From Liriodendron chinense (taxonomy: Eukaryota; Streptophyta; Magnoliopsida; Magnoliales; Magnoliaceae): a DNA stretch of 64,000 nucleotides. Numbering within the stretch: position 1 is the stretch's first letter; the number at the start of each line of letters is the position of its first letter. The notes under the pieces are model-generated. The model had not been told where the DNA came from, did not search any database, and worked only from the letters and a program-made list of their open reading frames with translations. A program made the translations under genes and the position numbers. Of the stretch, positions 11,683 through 22,110 are shown one piece after another. The stretch lies in contig ML058493.1 in NCBI GenBank assembly GCA_003013855.2, positions 2,604,001-2,668,000 of the forward strand. The letters run 5' to 3'.

Positions 11683-12209
11683 AACATTCAAATGACTTGC
11701 ATCGTAAAATTCAATAATACAATGAGGGAGATTATGTAATGGTACGGATAAAGCCAGAGCGGTTTCCTCGGGGTGCCACTGGAAAATTACAGGCACGCAG
11801 TGCTGGACCATTCAAAGTCGTGCGGAAAATTGGATCCAATGCGTACAGGATAGACCTTCCACCTAACATGGGAATCAATCCAACAATCAATGTGGAAGAT
11901 CTAGTCCTTTGTCCAAACCCTTCTATAGACCATTCTCCCCATACCTGGCCATATTCAGAATTTTCTTCCCAACCTATTCCACCTATCCAAACCTGAACAA
12001 AGAGAAGAATTTGAAGGGATAGTGGATGAGGAGATTGTATCCACACGAGAAGGAGGCTTCCAAAGATGTTTGGTTAAATGGAAGAACAGGTCACCATCCG
12101 ATTGTACATGGCTTACGGAAGCAGAATTATAGAGACTTAATCCAGACTTGTTGGAAAGGCACAAGAGTTTTATCTCGCCGGAGTCAAGCTCTTCTCAACC
12201 GAGGGGAGT
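11683..12209 (+). pseudogene. Old chromovirus integrase C-terminus and chromodomain
   Basis: The frame 11739-11996 reads VRIKPERFPRG, ARSAGPFKVV and SNAYRIDLP, the integrase C-terminal region. After a frame change the chromodomain follows (DEEIVSTREGGFQ, then W.NRSPSDCTWLTEAEL, about 12025-12130), ending ERHKSF. One stop interrupts it near 12130. The frame runs on into the 3' LTR. The polypurine tract gaggggagt is at 12201-12209. Confidence 0.85.
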
Positions 12210-13142
12210 TGATGAGGACATCAGGCCCTTCGGAGTGTACCAGCGCAGGAGGTGAGCAATGCTCTTGTCCCTATGGCTTGACGATGGGCCCGAATCGAGT
12301 CCAAGTTCTTAGATCAGTGGTGAAGACCTTACACGTGTAAGTTGCTTGGAGGAGATGATTGGACCATTGGATCGCGAGGATGGTGTGATCGAACCATTCG
12401 TTCGTTGCGGCCCACCTTCATCGCACCATCATCGAAGTCCATTGGGCATCTCAGATTTGAGTTATTTTATGCTCTTTTACTTACTTGAGTTTTGAGTCAG
12501 TGTGCGCACATTTTTCGTTTGCGAATGTCTTTATTTTTTTTAATTTTTGTAGTAGGGGTATTTTGGTAATTATGCTTAATTCCGAATTTTATAAGGGTGT
12601 TGCTCTAAACTTTTCTCATTATTATGCATTGTTTATGAAAAGAAAAGAAATCACTTTGGTGGATCCTCCTCTCTTGTGGATCTCTCTTCCTCCCAAATTC
12701 TCATCTTTTCTTCTTTCTTTGAATCTTCTTCTTCCAAGGTATTCTTCTCATCTTCCTCTTTCTTCTAAACCTTCTTTCACCTTCTTCATCATCCTAAAAC
12801 TTGAGAATTCAAATCAAACACCCTTTTCTTAGATTTTTGTGATTCTCTAACCCAGAAATCACCCGATTTCCTGGACGATTTCCTGGACTAGAAAACCTCG
12901 TTGATTGATTGGACATAACCATGCAAGTTCGAGGGTTACTATTCCTCACGGGATCCAATGCACGCATGAAATTGAACCTTGTACAGCGTGTTTGTTATGA
13001 TGGCCCCTTCTATTGCATGCTCCCTCGTGTTGTTTTGGATTATGATGAAGTTAGTTGAGCGTTAAACTGATTTGATTACATTATTCCGCTACTTCTACAG
13101 ATTTCATGTGCATGCATGCTTAGAATAGGCTGTCCTACGTCA
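12210..13142 (+). repeat. 3' LTR of the old chromovirus, 933 bp
   Basis: It starts tgatgaggacatcaggccc directly after the polypurine tract and ends gctgtcctacgtca. It aligns by eye along its full length with the 5' LTR once the MITE in the latter is removed. Scattered substitutions indicate considerable age. Confidence 0.92.
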
Positions 13143-13560
13143 TCGTCTCCTCCAGCATGCGCTCTTTTTCTGGATGGGTTAGGAAGCATGACCTAGTGGA
13201 CCTGCCCATGGGGGCCGTGAAGTTTAGCTAGTCTAATGGTCGTTCCTCCCCTTCTATGACCGTGCTGGATAGATTCCTAATTTTGCCAAGTTTGATGCAA
13301 CAACTCCGCTTCGTCCATTAAAATTGTCTTCCTAAACTAGTCTCAGACCATCACCCCCATTTTGTTAGTAGTTGATGATATTAACTAGTGCCCAAAACCA
13401 TTTAGATTTCAACTGGGGATCGAAATGGAGGGTTTCCATTCCCTAGTTGGTTGGTGGTCCTCTTTCGTGGTCGAGGATGGAATGGGTTTTATTCTTTTCA
13501 AAAGGTTACAAATTTTAAAGATCAAGCTCAGAGGGGCTTTATTGACCTGTCCCACTGGGT
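13143..13560 (+). pseudogene. LINE ORF2 endonuclease domain, second part
   Basis: The endonuclease resumes after the chromovirus with SSSMRSFSGWVRKHDLVDLP, then SNGRSSPSMTVLDRF and the conserved SDHHP motif (13346-13360). It is followed by KPFRF and a WW.SFVVEDG segment typical of the linker before reverse transcriptase. The LINE is lost after about 13,540; no reverse transcriptase of this copy was found, so it is truncated or rearranged here. Confidence 0.85.
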
Positions 13561-13854
13561 TAGATCTCTAATGCAGAATTATTAATAAAAATAATAATAA
13601 TAACCCAAGGGTCTTTACTGGTCTATCCCATTGGTGTAGATCTCTTTTTTTTTTCAATAAAGCAATGTTAATCTACCAAAATAATTATTATTATCAAAGG
13701 GTCTTCAGTTCACTGCTTTAGTTTCTTACGAGTTTCTCCAATCAGATTGTCTATAATGATGAAAAAATAAAAATAAAATCATAAAACAAAGACACATCAA
13801 GAACTAATATTCTTGGGAGTAAAGGAACTCTTAACAAATCATAGCAGCAACTGC
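13561..13854. other. AT-rich sequence with short AAT/ATT runs
   Basis: Contains (aat)n-like runs near 13580-13602 and (att)n near 13680-13695, and the phrase gggtctt.actggtctatcccat..g.gtagatctct partly repeated from 13535 to 13635. No gene seen. Confidence 0.5.
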
Positions 13855-13871
13855 CAAGGCCCTCTATTAAC

Positions 13872-14044
13872 TTGGGCGTATGGCTAGCGTCGTGGGTTTG
13901 CTCCCCACTAATGCGAGTTCGATTCCCCTCCCCGTGCTTTATCCGATGCACGTGGTTTGCAGGTGATTGCATGCATCCGCAAGGATTAGTCTCAACTTAA
14001 AAGGGGGCAAAGACATCCTGTCATTAAAAAAAAAAAAAAACTAG
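13872..14044 (+). mobile_element. tRNA-derived SINE with poly-A tail, 17-bp target duplication
   Basis: Box A-like tggctagcgtcg lies at 13881-13892 and box B-like gagttcgattcc at 13915-13926, the internal RNA polymerase III promoter layout of tRNA-derived SINEs. The body ends in a run of A (about 14026-14040). Flanking direct repeats caaggccctctattaac (13855-13871) and caaggctctctgttaac (14045-14061) differ at two bases and are the target duplication. The folded cloverleaf of a working tRNA is not present. Confidence 0.85.
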
Positions 14045-14339
14045 CAAGGCTCTCTGTTAACCTGTTTCAATCAAGAGTGGACTTACAAGCAAGGTGGTCA
14101 AAATACTCTGAATAGCCAGGACCCATGAGAAACCAACCTCCTTGGTTGCTTAGATAGTTCCCCAAGAAAGGAGGGTAGGGAGAGAAAAAATATATATATA
14201 TTCACATCCACAAGTTCGCCATTTTGCATATTTAGTACCTCTACAATCACATGACTAAATGTTTAGGCATGGAGCTATTTTATACATATGTCAAACTTCA
14301 GACGGTGGCATGGCTAAGCCGAGGTTGCATCTTGTGCAT

Positions 14340-14700
14340 GGTAGTTTCAGCCCCCTAGGTGATTACCTAAAACCCTAAGCAGCACTTAGGACTACGAGAG
14401 GCTATATGCCTAGGGACCAAGCAGCTGAGTAAGTGACCATCTATGACCTTAAGCAATCACTTAGGACAGAAAGTAGATAGATACCATAGATACCCAAGGA
14501 CCAATTGGTTTCCTAAGTGATCATGTAAAACCTTGAGTAAACACTTGGTAGCCAAATTGTAGCCCAGGTGGAGTCACGTAGGGCTATAGATTCTTAGCAA
14601 CCAAGTGGTTGCTTAGGGGATAGTCCTAAAACGCTCAACCAACATTAGGCAAGCTTACAGCCTAGGAGGTTATAGACATCACAATAAACCTAGATCTAGG
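14340..14700. repeat. Degenerate tandem repeat, units about 75-100 bp
   Basis: A phrase like gtgatcatctaaaaccctaagcaatcacttagg recurs near 14361, 14434, 14519 and 14620, each preceded by ggaccaag.(g)gtt-like sequence. Spacing drifts from about 75 to 100 bp. No coding potential was recognised. Confidence 0.55.
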
Positions 14701-14848
14701 CTTGGTCCCTTAAGTGCTTACTTGAACCGCGTTGACTATTGTGACATTAGTTATCAAAGCTCTTAGGGTTCTTGCCTTTCCTAGAAAAGAAACGAAACGA
14801 AGAAAAAAAAAAAGGCTCTTAGGGTTCTTACATTTTGGTGAATACATT

Positions 14849-17800
14849 TGTAACACCCCGGAATTTTGCCAACTCGAGTATTGTATGTATTCGGGCATCA
14901 CTAAAAAAGTTCCCAATTTGTTAGGCAAGCATGGGTGCACGTACCCGTCTTCAGACTCGAAATACTTAGAAAGTGCCTAGGGAGCCTCATTTTTGGGAAT
15001 CCAAATTCAATAGAATACGTAGATTACTCTAATACGCAAATCTAACCGTCCAAGTTCGATTATCCTTAAAGAGCCACTAACTTCACCTGATTGCTTAATC
15101 TTGGTCTCAACCTCGAGAACCATGAGTCGAGGGTCGAGATCCAAGAAATCAACTATTAATTAATCAGAACAACGGAAGAACCATACAAACTCGATTAGAC
15201 GCCTTTAGAAGGCTAATGAGTGTGCTTGATCATCTAAACCTTGGGTCTAATCATGTGGGCTACAAATCTAGGACTAAGATTTAGTGGACCCCACCGTCAA
15301 TAAATCTATCTAACCGCAACATCATGAACATCTAGCTAAGAACCGCACAACTAACGGTTTAGATCATATTCATAACCCGAATTAGACCAATATCCCATAT
15401 GACTTAGGAATTAAGGAGTGAGAATGGATTCGGCTAAACACCAATTACGCTAACTTTCTAGCGGCCAAACTTCAAACATAGGTAAATCGGACCCCACATA
15501 TCCTACCCAAGAAATCTCACATTCAACTATATGTCAGAAATAGCTAAAATCGCCAAACAAGCTTTGGACCGCTCGTTAGTGGACTACCGAACCCGAAACT
15601 TGGAAGGAATGACCCTTTCGCACGGGCTTGACGACCGTGGACGGATGTCATTGGGAAGTCAGCGCCTGTAATTGTGTAGTTGCAAGAACCAGCGAGAGCA
15701 CTTGAAGGTGCAAATCCACATACACAAGAACTAACCCAAGTAATCATTACTAATTACACATTTTTCAAGGTGGGCCATTACGACCCTTGCATGGCTATAA
15801 ATCTTGGAACTTAGATTCTAAATATAACATCATACATGTCCCCAGAGTTCTGGCCCCAATCAATGATCGGTGACCGTTAAACGATATTCGCCTCATATTT
15901 GATAAACGCCACATCCGAATTACATGAAATCATAACCGTATGAATATCACACCTTGGGGAGACTATCTCATGGGTTAGATCAGTCCAGATGGGCCTAGTG
16001 GGGCCCACACAACTGAAACAACCCCTCAAAGGGCCATTATTAAGCAATTTCAGCACTCGTGGCTATATGCACCAATATCCCCAATATAAAAGCCCATTTT
16101 ATAGCACTCCCCACTTCATTTTCTCATAAATTGCTAAGAGAGGAGGGGGGAGTGAGGTATAGAGTAGAGGAGAATAAGAATAGTAGGTGGGGGAGAGCCT
16201 TACATGTCACCCCACTAGATTCCTGGTGTGCCAACGCCGCCATAGCCGTTGTTTCTCTCGATAGCTCTTCTCCATCAGTTACAAAGGTTAGTAAGAGGAC
16301 TTTCTCCTTAAATCTCAGCTACATTTGTTAGGTTTTCCCCAAATTCCTGACATGCAAGCTCCATTCTTGTAGGAATACCCAAAATTCTCCAAGAAACTAA
16401 GGTGCGGACCATTTACCTCTAGGTTACCTAGTCTCAAATGTTGTTAGACGTAGTTAATGCCTAATTTGTGTGGCTGAGAATGCTTAGGACTAATTCCAAG
16501 TTGATGAATTTATGCTTGGCTTTATAGATGTTTAGGTGTATGCTGTTAGAATTATAAATCTCAGGTTGCATGCTAAAGTTTGGATGCTTTTTACTTGATT
16601 GTGTAAATAGGGGGAGCCAATAACATGCTAGTGATCTTACCATGTTGGAATCTTGCTTGAATTTTCTTACGATTACAAAAATTTAGTTAGATTATGCCTT
16701 GCTTCCTTGTTATGCTGACGTGCAATTGTTTGTTCATACTATATGCCTATTAGTTAACTCGAACGCCTTTATTCATGATATTCCTGTGTGCTTGGACTAG
16801 TAAAATGGGTCAGCTTGGCACTTAGATGTTAATTGGGGCGGCCGCTTGAGATCGACCACCTTTGGGCTGGAACTGTCGATTGAGGTAGAATGCGGGTGAT
16901 CAGCTATGGTTTGAGGACCATGCGGGCCATGTGTGCCTAAGGTTGGCCTCCCCATCCTTCTCCTCAGTTGAAGGTGCCGGCCCAACTCCGGGTTGGTCGC
17001 GTTGTGTGTGACCTGTCGCTTTTATTCTAATCCAAGTACTTACATTGCCACTGGATAGGCCCACTAATAATCGCACGACAAATTGATCCTCAAGTCTCAG
17101 GAGCCGAGCATGAGGTATAGGACCTATGCCCGAGCTATCGGCCTACACTGGGGTGACAAGCCTCCCCATGGTGTCCATTGAGCACCCGTGAAGGTGACAA
17201 GCCTACCACCTGACTATGGAAAGGGGTGACAAGCCCTTTTCCGCCTGAGTTGGACATGGCTAACGAGTCACGACCAAATCGGGCTCTCAGGCAAACAACT
17301 CGAGTATGAATCGAGGGGTTACTGGCGATGATAGACGTTAGCCACACAGGGAGCCAGATGATTACAGTTTGGCCGAGTGATAGAATGTCGGTACTATGGC
17401 TTCGCCAACTGGCTGGATGCTTAAATGGAATAATTAACAACTTGGCTAATCATGCACGGTTCGGCATGGCATGCACTGTGTGCGGGTGATGGTGTAGTGC
17501 CTCATTCAGTGGTGGCTCGGGTCTGTGCGGGTGATATGGTGGTGCCACTCACTGTCGGTTGTGACCAAAATAGTGATTGGGCATGCATTTGCACTTCATA
17601 CATTCATGCATTAAAATTATAAGATGTGGTACTTTGCATATGCCTATGTCTGCTATATGTGTATGTTCAACTCATTACCTACATTTGTGCCTTAAGTAAC
17701 TTGAAAAAATGGAACCACAGAATTGATCACTCGCTCCCACTCTGGGACGGTGTTTTAAAACACCAACTAGGCGAATTCATCGATGCAAAAAGAGCAAACG

Positions 17801-18047
17801 CACTAGATGGGGCCTTGTTAGACCGGTTGATGGGACCCCTTTTATGAGATCTGGTACTGTATATTTTAGATTTAGCTCACTTAATTTCAATTATATCTTT
17901 ATTTCATTGCTTACCTTGAACTATCATTGTGATTCGGTGCCACGTGGATCAAATACTTGCTTAACACGCATCCGCATACGCACGAGTGACTCCTGGGATA
18001 TCGGGAATCGAGTTTGTACTCGACCCCTGAAATTTCGGGCTGTTACA
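14849..18047 (+). mobile_element. LTR-type element without coding capacity, 3,199 bp, TSD acatt
   Basis: The ends are tgtaacaccccggaa and cgggctgttaca, TG...CA termini with short inverted repeats, flanked by acatt at 14844-14848 and 18048-18052. No protein domain is seen in any frame. A TATA-like tataaaag (about 16085) with a purine-rich stretch after it (16135-16190) lies near the middle. Towards the right are gcgggtgat repeats (17480-17545) and a phrase tcggcctacactgggg (17138) also found in the element at 58130. It is most simply a very long solo LTR; a LARD-type element is the alternative. Orientation follows the TATA-like site. Confidence 0.8.
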
Positions 18048-18085
18048 ACATTTGTGTTTGCCATGAGTTATTTGGCTGTGGACAT

Positions 18086-19431
18086 CTAGGCGTGTCGTAA
18101 CAATAACCATGGACGTAACGGCCACCATCGTTACCATTACAATACGAGTCGTAACAGCCATTAATGTTGTTAAAATCGTACGATTTACGACGATTTGGAT
18201 CATATCGTATACTCGTACGATTCAGAACGTACTACAGAATCACAAGTTGGAAGAATCATATGATTATATCATGAATTGTACGATTTGGTATGAATTGTAC
18301 AATTCAACAGCAATCATTTTTTTCTTCATAAAACCATATTTACGGTAAAAAAAATCATATTTTCACTTCTTCTTTTTTGTGAAAAATTTTTGGTTCCTTT
18401 GTTTTTAAAACCCATTTAGGGCCCGCATGCATTAGAACGTCACTTGTTTTATTTTTTTTGAGAGAGTTTGGAGGAATTTGAAGCTTGTGGCCATAGGAAA
18501 TGTAGAGAAAGAAATCGAAATATCTTTTTGGTCACTCAACGGAATTGAATGCGGCTTGTTGCATTTGATTTCTACATTAAAATAGGTAAGAATACATATA
18601 AATTATTCATTTATTCTTTTCTATTTCATTTCTTTCATATTTAGGTGAAAATGCGCATTGGGGGGGGGGGGGATATATATATTTCGATTTTTTTGCAATT
18701 TTTTAGGGCATTTTTGTTTAAAAGTTATTTAGGCCCCACGTACATTATAATATCACTTCTTTTCTTTCATTTGAGAGAGTGGTAAGATTTGGAGTTTATG
18801 TGGGCTTAAATAGTTTTTTTTTTTTCGAGAGTTTTCTCATGTATTTGAAATTTTAAATAGTTTTCTTATTTTTTTAATCATCTGAATACATATACATTAT
18901 ACATGTAAATGGGGATGAGAAAAATGTTACTTTTTGAATTATATTCAAAATTTACATGTGCAAGAGACAGGGAAAGGGGTTTTTTTTTAACTTGATTATG
19001 ACATAATAATCATACAAGTACAACACATTGATAATCCATCAATGATACATCATACATCTCTCTTTCTTTTTTTTTTTGCATATTCATGACGAAATGGATG
19101 ATTGATGTGTTTTTTTAATTTTTTATTTATATACAATTTTTATATTTTTTTATGACATGTTTTATGAAATCTAAAAAAAAAAAACTCAATTTACAATACG
19201 ATACAATTCAGACCCCTTTACGATTTACGATACGATACGACTCAGAAAACATTGGTTATGGCCTTTTTTTAAGGGAAAAAAAAAAAAAAAAACTGTATCG
19301 GCTCCATTACAGGGGTCGTAACGGCCGTTATAGGTCGTTTTTTTCCATCACGGCTGTTACGCCCATTACAACCCCATAACACGTAAGTTGGCACCATTAC
19401 CGTTACATAACAGCCGTTACAACACACGGTG
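18086..19431. mobile_element. hAT-type non-autonomous element, 1,346 bp, TSD gtggacat
   Basis: The exact 8-mer gtggacat flanks it at 18078-18085 and 19432-19439. Ends are ctaggcgtgtcgtaac on the left and, in reverse complement, caccgtgtgttgtaac on the right. Subterminal sequence is full of gtaacggc/gccgttac motifs on both strands. It contains a second palindromic element (18166-19257). No transposase was found. Confidence 0.85.
18166..19257. mobile_element. Inner palindromic element nested in the hAT-type element
   Basis: The left edge has ttaaaatcgtacgatttacg and the right edge in reverse complement has gagtcgtatcgtatcgtaaa, both rich in cgtacga/cgatacg motifs and bounded by an aatgtt-like end. 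The interior is T/A-rich with homopolymer runs and a G run at 18661-18672. The target duplication is not convincing, so the exact edges are approximate. Confidence 0.55.
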
Positions 19432-19439
19432 GTGGACAT

Positions 19440-19858
19440 GTTAGACTTGGCAGTGATTCAAAGACTAAGACGTGATTAATGCTTCCCCCTAAATTTCTTC
19501 TCTATCCGTAACAAATAAATACACATGCCAACCATAGGATCTCACCAAAATCCTGAAAAAAAAAAATTGAGGAATTTAATTGCCTGACAGGTTTCGTTGA
19601 GCAAAAAAAAAAAACTTGATGAAGGCATTATACAACCAAAAAAAAAAAAGATAAAATATACTTAGATTTGCTTAACAGTATATCCTCTATGTTTCTATTC
19701 CTTTAAACCTAAACAAGAAAGGTAAGTGATAATCTCAGATGACTGACTCATAGCATGAGATAAATTTAGGCGTGAATTGCTTTAAAACTTAAGTAAAAAA
19801 TAGCATGGCACAAGGACAATACTAAGAAGAGACTGTAAACATGCAACTATTCCAAAAT
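19440..19858. other. Intron sequence next to exon 2
   Basis: AT-rich sequence with A-runs near 19555, 19600 and 19640. No gene or element recognised. Confidence 0.5.
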
Positions 19859-19864
19859 GCTTAC

Positions 19865-20380
19865 CGAGGGATCAAAGGGCTTGCCAACTGTCCCTATGAC
19901 AGCAACTCGCAAACTTCTCATGATCTCCACAAACTGCTTGTATATACCCTGATAGCTTGTGTCAATGTTCTTTTCCTTTTCCGTTTCCGGCTTAATCTGT
20001 TGCTTTGCTCTCTCAAAATTGTCCACTATGGGCAAGAGGCTCTCAATCACTTCCCCTTGAACATCAGATGTCAATGTGAGCCGGTCTCTATCGAACCTCT
20101 TTCTGAAATTGTCAAAATCCGCTTTCGCGCGAAGAAATTTATCCTTCCCAGATGCTATATCTGCTGATAACTCTAAAACTTTTTGGGCCAAATCGTTCTT
20201 CTCATTTTCAACGACACCTATTATTGCCTCTATGTCAGAAACAGTTTTCTCATCCCCATCAAGAATGGCCTCCTTGTAAACTTGAATGAGGGTCTTCAGT
20301 GTGGGTGGATGATTCAGATCTACATTCCCTTCCTGTTTGTTGTTCTCACTAATCTCATCATACTCTTCTCCATCTACATT
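19865..20380 (-). CDS. GrpE: Chloroplast-type GrpE co-chaperone, exon 2
   Basis: The minus strand from 20380 to 19865 is 172 codons open throughout. It begins NVDGEEYDEI (acidic linker), continues into a long heptad-like helix (TLIQVYKEAILDGDEKTV onward), then DFDNFRKRFDRDR, GEVIESLLPIVDNFERAKQ, IDTSYQGIYKQFVEI and ends GKPFDPS. DFDNFRKR and VDNFERAK are hallmark GrpE segments of the dimerising coiled coil. The acceptor is tttctag with an in-frame TAG just before the exon; the donor is TCG|GTAAGC. Both boundaries are phase 0. The spelling of the core resembles the plant chloroplast CGE2-like branch more than the CGE1/EMB1241 branch, from memory. Confidence 0.95.
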
Positions 20381-21390
20381 CTAGAAAATTCCAGAGTACA
20401 GTTAGCATTTTATGATTTACGGGAGGTAATCATAACTGTGAGTAGATTTTCTTCCTTTTTTTCGTTTTTTGACATGTAAGTAGATGAAATCATAAACAGC
20501 CACTGATTTGTGCCCTTTTTATTTGCTAGGGAGGAAAGTGAAATAATAATGCAAAGACAAAGACCTACCATTGGCAATGATATGAAATCATCATGCCATC
20601 ACACCAAGTTATACCTGGCCACACACAATTTGATACCTACAATATCAAGTTGTTTGCTCAGACATGCCATTCAGAAAATGCAATGCCATGATCATTATGC
20701 TATCTTGTTTATTTTAAGAGAATAATTATGCTATCAACCATTAGTGCAACCCGAAAGGGAATACAAATGGATCAATGGAAAATAAAATAAAATAAAATCT
20801 GTGGGAAAGAACCCAAAAATCCACTTGCCGAGTGTTGGTGATCACCGAACCCCCTCTCAAACCTTCTTCCAAGGCAAAGAAATACCCAACGGATCACCTG
20901 TTTTTCATTTTTAAAATTTCAGATGTATTTTTTCATGATCATTGAAAATTAGGAAAAAATTAGAAAATATAGGTTTTTTGGTTCTAATCCAAATCATCCG
21001 ATGCTTTATGGTTCCAATACATTATACACATACAAATTGCAATGGTTGAATCTACAATCAGTTGGAACTTGGAACTTGGAAGAATGCAAATTTCTAATTT
21101 TTGTTTAATTTCATAGATGTTTATAAGTTGCCAGGATAGGTCATTTTGTTTTTAGATTTTAAAGTAGTTTGGGAACTGGGAATTCGATTTGGGGATGGTT
21201 ATTGTAATTGTAATTTGTAAAGTGTAACTTGTGCATTCAGGGTTGAGGTTGTATTAGTATTGTAATTTGTAAAGTGTAAGTGAGTAACTTGTACTTATGT
21301 AGTGTAGTTCGAGGATTGGGATTTGGAATAATTGTATTGTAGTTTTTAAAATACAAAAGCAACTAGTACTTCTTTTTTAGAAGAAGGCAG
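20381..21390. other. Intron sequence, no gene
   Basis: AT-rich, with a phrase gtaatttgtaaagtgtaa recurring near 21210 and 21258. No element boundary was resolved. The left end of the hAT element may lie somewhere in it. Confidence 0.45.
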
Positions 21391-22110
21391 GAGGGGCGAG
21401 CCAACAAGGCAGTGATGATATTGGATGGCAGTATTGTGAAGAGTGGGTGGGGGTAGGCACGCGATGAAGTGCAACTTTTGTGGCCAATTAATAACTAGAA
21501 GAATCACATGAGTGAAGCAACATTTGGCACATCAAAAGTGAAAGGTTGCAGGGTGCCCCAGCGTACCAAAAGAAATAATGTTAATGATGCATTTGCAAGA
21601 GTCGAAGCAAGAAAAAAAAAAAGGTGCAATGCAAGAGAAAAGACGGGATAATCTTGATGCAACCCGACAAGAGGTGTTTGGTCCTTGAACTGACTATATG
21701 GGCATTGATCCAAACAAAAATGTTGAACCCGATGATGATTCAGATCAACGGGTCACATTGGTGAGGAGACAATGTTTATGCACTACTTGTGAAGATGAAG
21801 AGCGTTGGCACGTGTTTTTTTTTTTTTTTTTTTTTTTTGGGGGGGGGGGGGGGGGAGGGGGGGGGGATTAGTAGTGGAAGTAGGAGTGTGTTTGGCGGTT
21901 TACAACATGCATTTAGCCAAAAAGAGACGACATGACATGTTACTGTGGAAGAAGATGTAGATGATGTGGTCGACCTCGGTAGGCACTCATGCAATCCATT
22001 TTTGTTTAAGAAGGAACAAACGTGGATCATAACTAAAGTTGAGAAGCTTGCTAGGGTGTTAGCCAAGCTATTCATACATGGCAACATAGCTCCAAATGCT
22101 GCTAACTCCC
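21391..22110 (+). pseudogene. hAT transposase remnant, BED finger and N-terminal part
   Basis: The frame through 21455-21590 reads MKCNFCGQLITRRIT, VKQHLAHQK and KVAGCPSVPKEI with two stops, a BED-type zinc finger (C-x2-C ... H-x4-H) as at the start of many plant hAT transposases. The later part (21945-22110) reads VEKLARVLAKLFIHGNIAPNAANS, where plant hATs have their FFYD.GIPFNA(A/C)NS segment. The reading frame is cut at 22110 by the chromovirus and continues at 29055 with PYWQEVIDA. A T/G homopolymer stretch at 21816-21866 also breaks it. Confidence 0.85.
21816..21866. repeat. Poly-T/poly-G tract
   Basis: About 22 T residues are followed by about 28 G residues interrupted by one A. The exact length may be unreliable because such tracts are hard to sequence. 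It lies inside the hAT remnant. Confidence 0.8.

Larger units (their letters stand above)
7843..13142 (+). mobile_element. Old Ty3/gypsy chromovirus, 5.3 kb, internally deleted
   Basis: Two LTRs (7843-9342 and 12210-13142) bracket a damaged internal region. The flanking 5-mers are tcgtg (7838-7842) and tcgtc (13143-13147), a one-mismatch target duplication. It is inserted in the same orientation within the LINE ORF2 endonuclease. Relative to the better copy at 22111, most of gag and much of pol are missing or scrambled, and a MITE lies in the 5' LTR and another in the integrase region. It cannot be autonomous. Confidence 0.9.
109..19864 (-). other. GrpE intron 2 (19,756 bp), TE-filled
   Basis: On the minus strand the donor is GTAAGC (19864-19859) directly after the TCG codon of exon 2, and the acceptor is AG at 110-109. 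The intron is phase 0. It holds a Tourist-like MITE, a multiply interrupted LINE, an old chromovirus, a SINE, a 3.2-kb LTR-type element and a nested hAT-type element, each listed separately. No other host exon was recognised inside it. The stretches 109-427 and 579-957 look like plain AT-rich intron sequence with nothing recognisable. Confidence 0.85.

Noticed and set aside
13872..13950. A functional tRNA gene
   Set aside because: Box A and box B are present, but the stems needed for a cloverleaf do not form, and the unit has a poly-A tail and target duplication, which fit a SINE.
19847..20191. An independent 114-residue protein starting inside the GrpE exon
   Set aside because: The start codon there is TTG within a longer open frame. 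The exon extends upstream to an AG acceptor at 20381-20382 and ends at a GT donor, so this is only part of exon 2.
21816..21866. Regulatory G-quadruplex tract
   Set aside because: A poly-T/poly-G run in a pseudogene is more likely slippage or a sequencing artefact. Nothing around it suggests a role.
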